Positions 1-6,234 of a stretch of 7,398 nucleotides of DNA are shown here, in pieces (the stretch's first letter is position 1; the number at the start of each line of letters is the position of its first letter). Source of the stretch: CAZUSU01 sp964623315 (GTDB lineage Bacteria; Patescibacteriota; Patescibacteriia; Magasanikbacterales; 2-02-FULL-50-9b). The stretch lies in the NCBI GenBank assembly GCA_964623315.1, contig CAZUSU010000047.1, forward strand, positions 1 to 7,398. Direction: 5' to 3'. The notes beneath the pieces were generated by a model. The model had not been told where the DNA came from and made no database searches. It saw only the letters and a program-made list of their open reading frames with translations. The position numbers and the translations under genes are program-made.

Positions 1-14
1 TTCTCGGTGCTCAT
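1..14 (-). CDS. Start of a further gene (only the first codons visible)
   Basis: ATG at 14-12 on the minus strand reads M-S-T-E before the window ends. The call rests on position: it is the first ATG downstream of a near-consensus promoter at 30-58, about 9 bases after the predicted transcription start, and follows the same promoter-to-ATG arrangement as the other units here. Nothing can be said about the product. Confidence 0.5.
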
Positions 15-29
15 AATTGACGTGGCAGT

Positions 30-58
30 AGTATAACGAAATAAAAAAAAGGTGTCAA
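30..58 (-). promoter_or_regulatory. Near-consensus sigma70-type promoter for a gene leaving the window
   Basis: Minus-strand TTGACA (58-53, perfect -35), a 17-base spacer containing eight consecutive T, then TATACT (35-30, one base off TATAAT). The -35 includes the TGA stop of the GT-C gene. A start 7 bases past the -10 (A at 23) would leave a 9-base leader before the ATG at 14, without a Shine-Dalgarno sequence. Confidence 0.8.
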
Positions 59-1569
59 TAGCGCGATGGAATGGTCTTTTCCACACGGTCAAATCCAATA
101 AGTTTCCACATGCCGCCGTCCCAAAACAGTGTATTTAGGCCATTTTTTTCAATTTCCACCGTACGATGCATTCCGGCCGTACCCAATAAAAAAAGGCGTG
201 ATGTCGGGCTGTGAAAAACAGTCCGTCCGTTATTTTGTACTGCCGTCATTTGTTCTTTTGTACACCGTCGCGCACACGCTTGAAATAGCGGAATTATCGC
301 GGCCGGTTGCGACAAATTTCGCATTACAAGCGTTTGTAAAAAATATCGCTCTGCAAAAAGATGGACGCCATGGTAGGTGTCCGGCAATCCGGCAACTGTT
401 GCTGACGTAATAATCGCCGGCGAAATTTTTTGCCATTGGACAAGTAAGTCGTCACGATATAGTGCGGCGCGATGAAACAAGGTGATGTTTACTGCCGTAC
501 CAAGTATAAAAAAAAGCAGGAGCGCCCCGCTGGCAAGGCGCACGATGAGATGGTGCCACCTTGATCCCAAAATAAAACCACCGATGAGTGCCAAAGCGAC
601 CGATGGTGCAAACCAATAACGCTGTTCGCCCACCGATGACATGCCAAGCGGAAAAACTACCACAAGAAATAAAGCGGGTATGATGGTAAACACCAGCCCT
701 GCAAGTAAATGTCCAACGCATTTGCGACGAAATTTCCACCACGCGTAAAAAAGCATAATAGCAATTGCGACGCTCGTCACCAGCCACCACTCACGCGCAA
801 CGCCAACGGCGTATAATTGTAGCGGACCGACGAGCGGTGCCCCCACAAAAAATCCGACCAGTTGTTCGGCGGCCGCTCGTATGCGTTCAAAAAGCGTCTG
901 TGATGAAATACTGTAACCGCCAAAGGTATATCCGGTAATTGCAAAGCGCGCCGCCCCCCACAAAAAAACAGTGCCGGCAAGCGCCGTCCACCAGCGTATA
1001 TTTTTTTTTGCAACATCATGCAAATAGTCATGGATGGACCAAGCAAGTGGCAATAGTATCCACACTTCTTTGGCAAGCAATGAGCCGACAAACAATAAAA
1101 GCGCCATAAAACGTTTTTCGCGCGCCCATGCGCACCATGCGCCAACTGCCAATAGTGCCGCAAGTATATCCGCCCGCGCCGCTATCCAGACGACGGGCTC
1201 CACATGCGCAGGCAACCACGCAAACAGCGCCGCGCTAACGAGCGAAGCGGTGGATGAAAATTGCAGTGTGCGCGCCAATACGTAAATAAAAGCAATCAGC
1301 AGAAGGTACAGGGCGAGCGATACCAGATGGTTTAAGTACGCCGGTAATGCATACGTCACTGCAAAAATGGCGCCCGTCAGTGGACGCCACGAACTCCCCT
1401 CTCTGGTTCCATCAATCGTAACAAGTGCGGCGCGCCACAGCGTCCCTTGCTGTGCGCGACTTACAAAGTCAACATCATCCGCAAAATAGCCCGTTGACGC
1501 CGATGACACATACAAAAAAAATGTGGTGACCAAAATGGTGGCCAACACGCTATGATTTGTTTTTACCAT
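55..1569 (-). CDS. GT-C fold polytopic glycosyltransferase, TMTC/PMT-like
   Basis: Probably transfers a sugar from polyprenyl phosphate to an acceptor outside the cytoplasmic membrane. The 504-residue protein has roughly ten hydrophobic segments over residues 8-365, then a soluble region of about 135 residues (370-504). GT-C hallmarks are the acidic pair in the first external loop (FADDVDF, Asp31-Asp32), WRPLT at 61-65, LPAHVEPVVWIAARADIL at 119-136 (the H-x-E-x-V-x-W-I-x-x-R-x-D pattern of TMTC-type mannosyltransferases), LLAKE at 164-168, and EQRYWFAPSVAL at 315-326. No TPR repeats follow, unlike TMTC proteins. The ATG at 1569 is chosen because a membrane helix starts just after it and it overlaps the GT2 gene by 20 bases; the same frame is open further upstream but only as an out-of-frame shadow of that gene. 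No Shine-Dalgarno is seen. Acceptor and sugar are unknown; protein or surface-polymer glycosylation are both possible. Confidence 0.87.
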   Translation of the reverse strand: MVKTNHSVLATILVTTFFLYVSSASTGYFADDVDFVSRAQQGTLWRAALVTIDGTREGSSWRPLTGAIFAVTYALPAYLNHLVSLALYLLLIAFIYVLARTLQFSSTASLVSAALFAWLPAHVEPVVWIAARADILAALLAVGAWCAWAREKRFMALLLFVGSLLAKEVWILLPLAWSIHDYLHDVAKKNIRWWTALAGTVFLWGAARFAITGYTFGGYSISSQTLFERIRAAAEQLVGFFVGAPLVGPLQLYAVGVAREWWLVTSVAIAIMLFYAWWKFRRKCVGHLLAGLVFTIIPALFLVVVFPLGMSSVGEQRYWFAPSVALALIGGFILGSRWHHLIVRLASGALLLFFILGTAVNITLFHRAALYRDDLLVQWQKISPAIITSATVAGLPDTYHGVHLFAERYFLQTLVMRNLSQPAAIIPLFQACARRCTKEQMTAVQNNGRTVFHSPTSRLFLLGTAGMHRTVEIEKNGLNTLFWDGGMWKLIGFDRVEKTIPSRY

Positions 1570-2290
1570 AACGCACATATAAACGCGCAAGGTCGCGCAC
1601 CATGTGTATTGCCGCGGGGATAACGCGCACGGTGGATGCTTCCGCATGGCAAAAAATAACGGGCATTTCTGCATAGCGCAATCCGTACTGACGGGCGCGC
1701 AAAAATAACTCGGTGTCAAAGGCAAATCGTTGGATAAGCAGATCAGAAAAAAGAAGTCGCGCCGTGTCACGTCGGAACGCCTTACAGCCGCACTGTACGT
1801 CGGTAAAGGAACCACTAGCAACGCGTCGCGCGAGCGCGGAAAATAGCCGTGAAGCCAGCCGACGCCCTATGCCGTACGGCCGCTTAATAATTGACTCTGG
1901 GTGGTGGCGTGATCCAACGACAAACGACAAACGCGCATCGTGGGTAAGCCGCCCATACATCTGTGTAATAACGGACAGATCATATGGCAAATCAATATCC
2001 GTAAAAACTACTATCGGTGCGGTGGCCACGGCAACACCATCGGCAACCGTCCTCCCTTTCCCCTCATTTTTTTCATGCCGCACATAATGTACGGCAGTTC
2101 TTTCCTTCGCAAAATCAAACAACACCTCATGGTCGTCTGCCGATGAACCATCGTTGACGAGCACCAATTCACAACCAAACGTTGTCTTCTGCACATACGC
2201 CTCTAATTGCGCAAGCCGCTGGCCGAGATGCTCGCCGACAGAAAAAACCGGAATGACGATGCTGACGTCAGGATGTTCGCTGAATGCCAT
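1550..2290 (-). CDS. Family 2 glycosyltransferase, dolichol-phosphate-sugar synthase type
   Basis: Predicted to transfer a sugar from a nucleotide-sugar to polyprenyl phosphate at the cytoplasmic face of the membrane, like DPM1, ALG5 or GtrB. The 246-residue protein is a single GT-A domain: SIVIPVF at 10-16, nucleotide-binding VNDGSSADD at 45-53, NEGKG at 75-79, the metal-binding DxD in FTDIDLPYD (Asp98, Asp100), and DVQCGCKAFRRD at 164-175, which matches the D-x-Q-C-G-x-K-x-F block of the group. It has no C-terminal membrane helices, unlike GtrB/ArnC-type enzymes with two, so it resembles soluble DPM1/ALG5-like forms. The frame extends up to 2479, but conserved sequence begins after the ATG at 2290 (MAFSEHPDVS), which overlaps the GtrA gene by 23 bases. 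Only a weak GGA lies upstream. Stop is TAG at 1550-1552. Donor sugar is unknown. Confidence 0.92.
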   Translation of the reverse strand: MAFSEHPDVSIVIPVFSVGEHLGQRLAQLEAYVQKTTFGCELVLVNDGSSADDHEVLFDFAKERTAVHYVRHEKNEGKGRTVADGVAVATAPIVVFTDIDLPYDLSVITQMYGRLTHDARLSFVVGSRHHPESIIKRPYGIGRRLASRLFSALARRVASGSFTDVQCGCKAFRRDTARLLFSDLLIQRFAFDTELFLRARQYGLRYAEMPVIFCHAEASTVRVIPAAIHMVRDLARLYVRYGKNKS

Positions 2291-2684
2291 AGATCCAATA
2301 ACGATAGAGTAAAAAGTTCCAGATCGTTGATACGCCAATGAGACCCAACTTTGCCAGAGCGTCCGGCACTCCCCACAGCCCATGTAAAACGTATAGCGAC
2401 ACCTGCTGAAATAAATAGTTTGCGACAAATAACGTCGCAAAACGATGCGATTGTTGCAAAGTATTATGATGCACTTCAAACGACCAGTATTTATTTAGCA
2501 AAAAGGCAACCGTGCCGCCGCATAGCACCGAAATAATATTGGCAGTTAAAAAATAAACGTCATAGCCGCGGGTGAGCATAAAATAAAGCCCCGCATCGGC
2601 GGCGACGGCAGAAATTCCGCTCAGCAAATAGCGCGTAATACGTACCCGCTCATCACGCACAAATTGTATACCGCGACGAATCAT
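2268..2684 (-). CDS. GtrA-family membrane protein (putative polyprenyl-phosphate-sugar flippase)
   Basis: A 138-residue integral membrane protein, the usual length for GtrA-like proteins, with four predicted transmembrane segments near residues 18-38, 44-63, 82-101 and 110-132. Diagnostic features are the RYLLSGISAVAADAGLYF start, AFLLNKYWSF after helix 2, and the C-terminal STIWNFLLYRYWIY signature. Family members are thought to help move polyprenyl-phosphate-linked sugars from the inner to the outer face of the cytoplasmic membrane. The ATG at 2684 overlaps the alaS stop by 4 bases (ATGA), which suggests translational coupling; no Shine-Dalgarno precedes it. Its end overlaps the next gene by 23 bases. 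The family call is firm; the flippase role is known only for some relatives, and the sugar cannot be read from sequence. Confidence 0.92.
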   Translation of the reverse strand: MIRRGIQFVRDERVRITRYLLSGISAVAADAGLYFMLTRGYDVYFLTANIISVLCGGTVAFLLNKYWSFEVHHNTLQQSHRFATLFVANYLFQQVSLYVLHGLWGVPDALAKLGLIGVSTIWNFLLYRYWIYGIQRTS

Positions 2685-4759
2685 GTAATGACGGCTTTAA
2701 TGCGGCGCACCCCCGCGGACACCGCTTCCTCTTTAATAATTTTAAACGCACCGACTTGCCCCGTACTATCCACATGCGGCCCGCCGCATATTTCTCTAGA
2801 AAAATAACCGTGCGCAGAATCGCCCACCATATACATCTTAACTTTGTCTCCCATTTGGGCATACATATCCTCAAACAGGCCTATGGCGCCACGTGTCTTG
2901 GCTTCTGCAACGGTCACCATCTCAAATTTCACAGGAAGATTTTTTTGAATCTGTTCGTTAACGATTTTTTCTGCGGCAGAAATGTCATCAGCCGACATTT
3001 TTTGCGGATGCGAAAAATCAAATCGCAACCGTTCGGGGGTAATGTTGCTCCCTTTTTGCGCGACATGCGCACCGAGCACCTGACGCAAGGCCTGATGCAG
3101 AAGATGCGTTGCCGTGTGCAGGCGTGTACACGCAAATGAATTATCGGCCAGTCCGCCGGAAAATTTTTGCACGGCACCCGCGCGCGAGACGTCTTGATGT
3201 TTTTTAAATTCTTCCGCAAAGGATAGTTCATCAAAACGCACCGGAATTTGAAACACCACGGAAACGCCGTTCGCATCGGTGAGCACTAATTCGCGGACCA
3301 ATTCAAGCGGCAAGCCGTGGGAGCTGTATAACGTAAACAAAAATGATCCGGAAATTTTGCACGTGTCGCGAACGCGACTGATGAGTGCCACGGTGCTCCA
3401 CGGATCCTGTTCAGTGATGAGTGTTTGTAAATGTTCATTGGGCGCGAGCCATTCTGCACCGGAAATATGTTGCAATTCCATACGCGCCCCTGCATCATGC
3501 GGCGAGCCACCGAGAGTATCCAGCGCGCGGCCAAATGCAATTAATTCCGTGCGCAATTCGTCTATGGCATGCATGCCGGACGCGATGGTGTTAAAAAACT
3601 TTTCTTCCTCGGCGCGCACGGCAGAGGTAATATGCGCGGCACTGCGGGCTAGTTCCGGATATGCTGATCCATACTCTGCGACAACGGCCGTACACACGGT
3701 GTGCAAAAATGGCCGGCGCCGACCGAGTGCATAACCGTACCGCACCGCACGGCGTATAAGCCGCCGCGCCACATAGCCCTGATCAACGTTGGATGGCACG
3801 ACTCCCCGCTCATCGCCAATGATAAACGTGGCGGCGCGCGCGTGGTCGGCAATAATGTGCACCGCGCGCCGGACGGTTTCTGATGCGTCAACGCGCACAG
3901 CGCACACAGATTCTATGGAAGAAATTATGGGGATAAACAGAGACGTCTCAAATGGCGTCGCCACCCCTTCCATCACTACCGTAATGCGCTCCAACCCCAT
4001 GCCAGTGTCCACATTTTTTTTGGGTAGTTCTATCAGTTCGCCATCGGGGGTAATGCGCTGATATTGCATAAAAACGTTATTCCAAATTTCTATAAATCTA
4101 CCACAGTCACAATTGGGGTGGCACACGGGGCCAAATGCGGCGCGATGTGGTGCACCGGTGTCGTAAAAAATTTCCGTATCCGGCCCCTGTGGACCAACGG
4201 GTCCGGGTTGCCACCAATTTTTATTTTCCGAATAATTCAGATAGCCGCGTGCGGGATAAGAAAAAATGCGGCCACCATGTTCCAGCGCCATATCCACCTG
4301 TGGATTGACGCCGGCGCTTTTATACAGCTCACTCCATCGTGCAATCGCCTCATTGTCCCGCGGCGCCGCCGCGCTTCCGGCATACACGGACACGTATATT
4401 TTTTGCGGATCAATACCGAGCCACTCGGAAGAGGTCAAAAATTCCCAGCTCCACGCGATTGAATCCTGCTTAAAATAATCGCCCAGCGACCAATTACCCA
4501 ACATTTCAAAAAAAGTCAGATGGCGGTTATCCCCCACCTCGTCTATATCGCTGGTGCGCACGCATTTTTGCGCATTTGCCAAACGAGTACCTGCAGGATG
4601 CGATTCGCCCAGCAAATAAGGTACCAGAGGTTGCATGCCGGCCGTCGTGAACAACACCGTGGCATCGTTTTCCGGAATGAGTGATGCGGAAGGGATGATG
4701 GCGTGACCCTTGCGTGCAAAAAAATCAAAAAATTTTTGACGGCAATCAATAGTTGGCAT
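2681..4759 (-). CDS. alaS: Alanyl-tRNA synthetase, short form lacking the C-terminal C-Ala domain
   Basis: Charges tRNA-Ala with alanine in the cytoplasm. The 692-residue protein carries the class II catalytic core (about 1-260): RQKFFDFFARKGH near the N-terminus, the motif 2 region at 65-97 and motif 3 DTGMGLERI at 251-259. The tRNA-recognition segment follows (about 300-345, with VPSNVDQGYVARRLIRRAVR). The editing domain (about 530-692) has the zinc/deacylase ligands His548, His552 (HTATH), Cys658 and His662 (CGGPH), so mischarged Ser/Gly-tRNA should still be cleared. The chain stops right after AGVRRIKAVIT; bacterial AlaRS is typically about 875 aa, so the coiled-coil/C-Ala dimerisation part is absent. 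Two local oddities: GPVGPQGPDTEI (186-197) where most bacteria have a GPCGPCSEI-type loop, and a CHPNCDC cluster (213-219). Start ATG 4759 matches the normal family N-terminus and sits 6 bases after a -10 box. The TGA stop overlaps the next ATG (ATGA). Confidence 0.97.
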   Translation of the reverse strand: MPTIDCRQKFFDFFARKGHAIIPSASLIPENDATVLFTTAGMQPLVPYLLGESHPAGTRLANAQKCVRTSDIDEVGDNRHLTFFEMLGNWSLGDYFKQDSIAWSWEFLTSSEWLGIDPQKIYVSVYAGSAAAPRDNEAIARWSELYKSAGVNPQVDMALEHGGRIFSYPARGYLNYSENKNWWQPGPVGPQGPDTEIFYDTGAPHRAAFGPVCHPNCDCGRFIEIWNNVFMQYQRITPDGELIELPKKNVDTGMGLERITVVMEGVATPFETSLFIPIISSIESVCAVRVDASETVRRAVHIIADHARAATFIIGDERGVVPSNVDQGYVARRLIRRAVRYGYALGRRRPFLHTVCTAVVAEYGSAYPELARSAAHITSAVRAEEEKFFNTIASGMHAIDELRTELIAFGRALDTLGGSPHDAGARMELQHISGAEWLAPNEHLQTLITEQDPWSTVALISRVRDTCKISGSFLFTLYSSHGLPLELVRELVLTDANGVSVVFQIPVRFDELSFAEEFKKHQDVSRAGAVQKFSGGLADNSFACTRLHTATHLLHQALRQVLGAHVAQKGSNITPERLRFDFSHPQKMSADDISAAEKIVNEQIQKNLPVKFEMVTVAEAKTRGAIGLFEDMYAQMGDKVKMYMVGDSAHGYFSREICGGPHVDSTGQVGAFKIIKEEAVSAGVRRIKAVIT

Positions 4760-4765
4760 GGCAGT

Positions 4766-4794
4766 ATTCTAGCAAAAAACTTCTGTATGGTCAA
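4766..4794 (-). promoter_or_regulatory. Sigma70-type promoter of the alaS-glycosyltransferase operon
   Basis: Minus-strand TTGACC (4794-4789), a 17-base spacer, then TAGAAT (4771-4766) with an extended TGC directly before it. Five of six bases match at each hexamer and the spacing is optimal. The -10 ends 6 bases before the ATG, so a start 7 bases downstream falls on the A of the start codon (4759), predicting a leaderless mRNA. No operator or attenuator is visible; there is no room for one in the 5' leader. Confidence 0.85.
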
Positions 4795-4797
4795 AAC

Positions 4798-4828
4798 AAA
4801 ACAGACCGACGATAAGCCGGTCTGTTTT
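4798..4828 (-). terminator. Rho-independent terminator after the lipoprotein pair, probably bidirectional
   Basis: Perfect 11-bp inverted repeat, 4798-4808 against 4818-4828, with a 9-base loop (4809-4817) and the GC-containing core CAGACCG/CGGTCTG. Read on the minus strand the stem ends in TTTT, then G, then TTTT (4793-4801); read on the plus strand it ends in six T (4825-4830). It begins 12 bases after the stop of the lipoprotein gene. Its downstream T-tract shares two bases with the -35 box of the alaS promoter. Confidence 0.85.
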
Positions 4829-4840
4829 TTGATGACTCAA

Positions 4841-5740
4841 TTATTTCAAGCGCGATGCCTGATCCTTCTTTATGACGTCGGTCACACCGAACGCTTCTTC
4901 CTTTTCTGCGCCAGCGAATGAGTATTTTGCCCACACGCGACCGATTTTTGCGTCAACCTTGGTTACGGTTGCCGGCATATACGAGCCAATAACCGGCACT
5001 TGTACTTTGTCGCCAACCGCAGATGGATCGCCGGCAGAAAATACCACATTGTCACAATCGGCGAGTGGAAATACTTTTACCTTTCCCGCCCAACCGACAA
5101 CTAATACCTTGTCGCCAATCTGATTTACTTTCTGGTAATGCACCCATTCCTTTGATTCTTTACAGGCGAGCGTTGAACCACCAAAACTTTCAACTAAGCG
5201 AGAAAATGTTCCTGGTTTAAGCTTTTCCGCTTTTGCGCTCGCTGAATAGTCCAGATCAAGATACTGCACTTCCGGTTCTGTTGGTGTGCCGCCCGTTACA
5301 ATTGCGCGTTGCATACCAGACCCTGATTGCCACCATGTTAACACATATTCGCCCGGTTTGGCGCTTGCACCCTCAAAGCCAACTCTCAATATCAATGAGT
5401 TTGGGATTGTTTCTTGGGTTCCTGATAGCGTTTCAATTAATGATTCACCCTTGCCGGAATTTAGCAGTTTGGCTGCGTAAAAAATATACGTGCCGGTTTT
5501 ACCATCCGTAACGGCCTTTTTTGAGGGCGCGAGAACGTACATTCCCTTACTGGCGTTTAAGCTGTCTAATACGCCAACATCAAATGCCGTTGTGCCTGCT
5601 ATCGCTGGAGCGGGCGCTGTTGCCGCTGGTTTTGCCGCAGGAGCAGATGGTGATTTAGATGCATCTGATTTTACACAGCCGGCCCCGACAAGGATCAGCA
5701 GTGCAAAACCCATGAGTACTTTTGAGGTGTGCTTTTGCAT
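4841..5740 (-). CDS. Lipoprotein with C-terminal Tudor/SH3-like repeat region, function unknown
   Basis: A 299-residue protein with a signal peptide (hydrophobic residues 8-21) and lipobox LVGAGC, Cys22, the same six residues as in the preceding gene. Residues 23-50 are a Pro/Ala/Ser/Lys linker, as expected of a tether leaving the membrane. Residues 51-200 form a domain I do not recognise, with Trp136-Trp137 and Cys193. Residues 203-290 hold two units that each begin V/IGDKV (208-212 and 242-246). The second, with SYMPATVTKVDAKIGRV and a VTDVIKK end, looks like a Tudor/agenet-type or other SH3-like barrel; this fold call is inference. A longer frame opens at 5863 but would overlap the upstream gene by about 100 bases and bury the signal peptide, so ATG 5740 is used. 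No Shine-Dalgarno is visible in the 22-base gap. TAA at 4841-4843 is followed 12 bases later by a terminator hairpin. Confidence 0.85.
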   Translation of the reverse strand: MQKHTSKVLMGFALLILVGAGCVKSDASKSPSAPAAKPAATAPAPAIAGTTAFDVGVLDSLNASKGMYVLAPSKKAVTDGKTGTYIFYAAKLLNSGKGESLIETLSGTQETIPNSLILRVGFEGASAKPGEYVLTWWQSGSGMQRAIVTGGTPTEPEVQYLDLDYSASAKAEKLKPGTFSRLVESFGGSTLACKESKEWVHYQKVNQIGDKVLVVGWAGKVKVFPLADCDNVVFSAGDPSAVGDKVQVPVIGSYMPATVTKVDAKIGRVWAKYSFAGAEKEEAFGVTDVIKKDQASRLK

Positions 5741-5762
5741 AATAAATGTGATGAACTGAATA

Positions 5763-6224
5763 TTATTTACTAATTGCTCCCAATGCTTTCGTTTTTGCCG
5801 CAGAATCCGCTTCTTTTGAAAGCGTAAACACGAACCATTTCTTATTATTGAGACCGCCGACACTGGTGTAATCCAGTGATGCCACCTTTGCTTGCGCTTT
5901 TACTGAATCGCTCAATTTATCTGCAATTCTTGGCCGATTATTTTCATCTTTTACTTCGCCAACGAGCAAAATAAGCCCACTACCACTGAATTTATATTCA
6001 GCAAACGTGGCTAATTGGTCGGCATCTGCTCCAAGCGCTGTTTTTGCCTCGGATGTCTTATCCTTTACGGTGAAAGCAATTTGAGCGGTTTTGAAAGCCG
6101 CGCTTACTGCAGAAACACCCGCACTGCCGGACGCACCCGAGCCCGATGGAGAAGCAGTGCCGCACCCTGCGCCAACGAGCGTGAATGAAATAATTGCGGC
6201 TGAAATTGCAAGTATTTTTTTCAT
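5763..6224 (-). CDS. Small secreted lipoprotein, function unknown
   Basis: A 153-residue protein with a clear lipoprotein signal peptide: MKK start, hydrophobic stretch at residues 4-20 and lipobox LVGAGC with the modifiable cysteine at residue 21. It should be exported, lipidated by Lgt, cleaved by LspA and anchored on the outer face of the cytoplasmic membrane. Residues 22-38 are a Gly/Ser/Ala-rich linker. The rest is a compact mixed domain of about 110 residues, including SGSGLILLVGEV and KKWFVFTLSKEADS, rich in Lys, Ala and Asp, with no motif I can name. The ATG at 6224 is chosen because the signal peptide starts exactly there and a promoter lies just upstream. Stop is TAA at 5763-5765; a second lipoprotein gene follows after 22 bases, so the two are probably cotranscribed. 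I do not recognise the family; substrate binding or envelope stress roles would be guesses. Confidence 0.85.
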   Translation of the reverse strand: MKKILAISAAIISFTLVGAGCGTASPSGSGASGSAGVSAVSAAFKTAQIAFTVKDKTSEAKTALGADADQLATFAEYKFSGSGLILLVGEVKDENNRPRIADKLSDSVKAQAKVASLDYTSVGGLNNKKWFVFTLSKEADSAAKTKALGAISK

Positions 6225-6234
6225 ATGTGCGAAA

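Noticed and set aside
17..37. Plus-strand TTGACG followed by TATAAC as a divergent promoter
   Set aside because: Spacing is only 9 bases, far below the 16-18 needed, and no plus-strand gene follows.
40..100. Terminator after the GT-C gene using the eight-T run at 43-50
   Set aside because: The only hairpin seen upstream is a weak TGGAA/TTCCA stem of 5 bp about 17 bases away, and the T run lies inside a well-formed promoter spacer.
1550..2479. Longer version of the GT2 gene starting at 2479
   Set aside because: The extra N-terminal 63 codons are an out-of-frame reading of the GtrA gene and carry no GT2 sequence; the conserved GT-A start follows the ATG at 2290.
3279..3734. Plus-strand open frame of about 150 codons inside alaS
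   Set aside because: It is the antisense shadow of a strongly conserved synthetase gene; the residue pattern is low-complexity and fits no family.
4841..5863. Longer version of the second lipoprotein starting at 5863
   Set aside because: It would overlap the first lipoprotein gene by about 100 bases and place the signal peptide internally.
4841..6224. Lower GC in the lipoprotein genes as a sign of horizontal transfer
   Set aside because: Hand-counted 60-base lines gave about 42-43% here against 47-65% in alaS, but the sample is tiny and alaS itself varies widely; a full window calculation is needed before claiming transfer.
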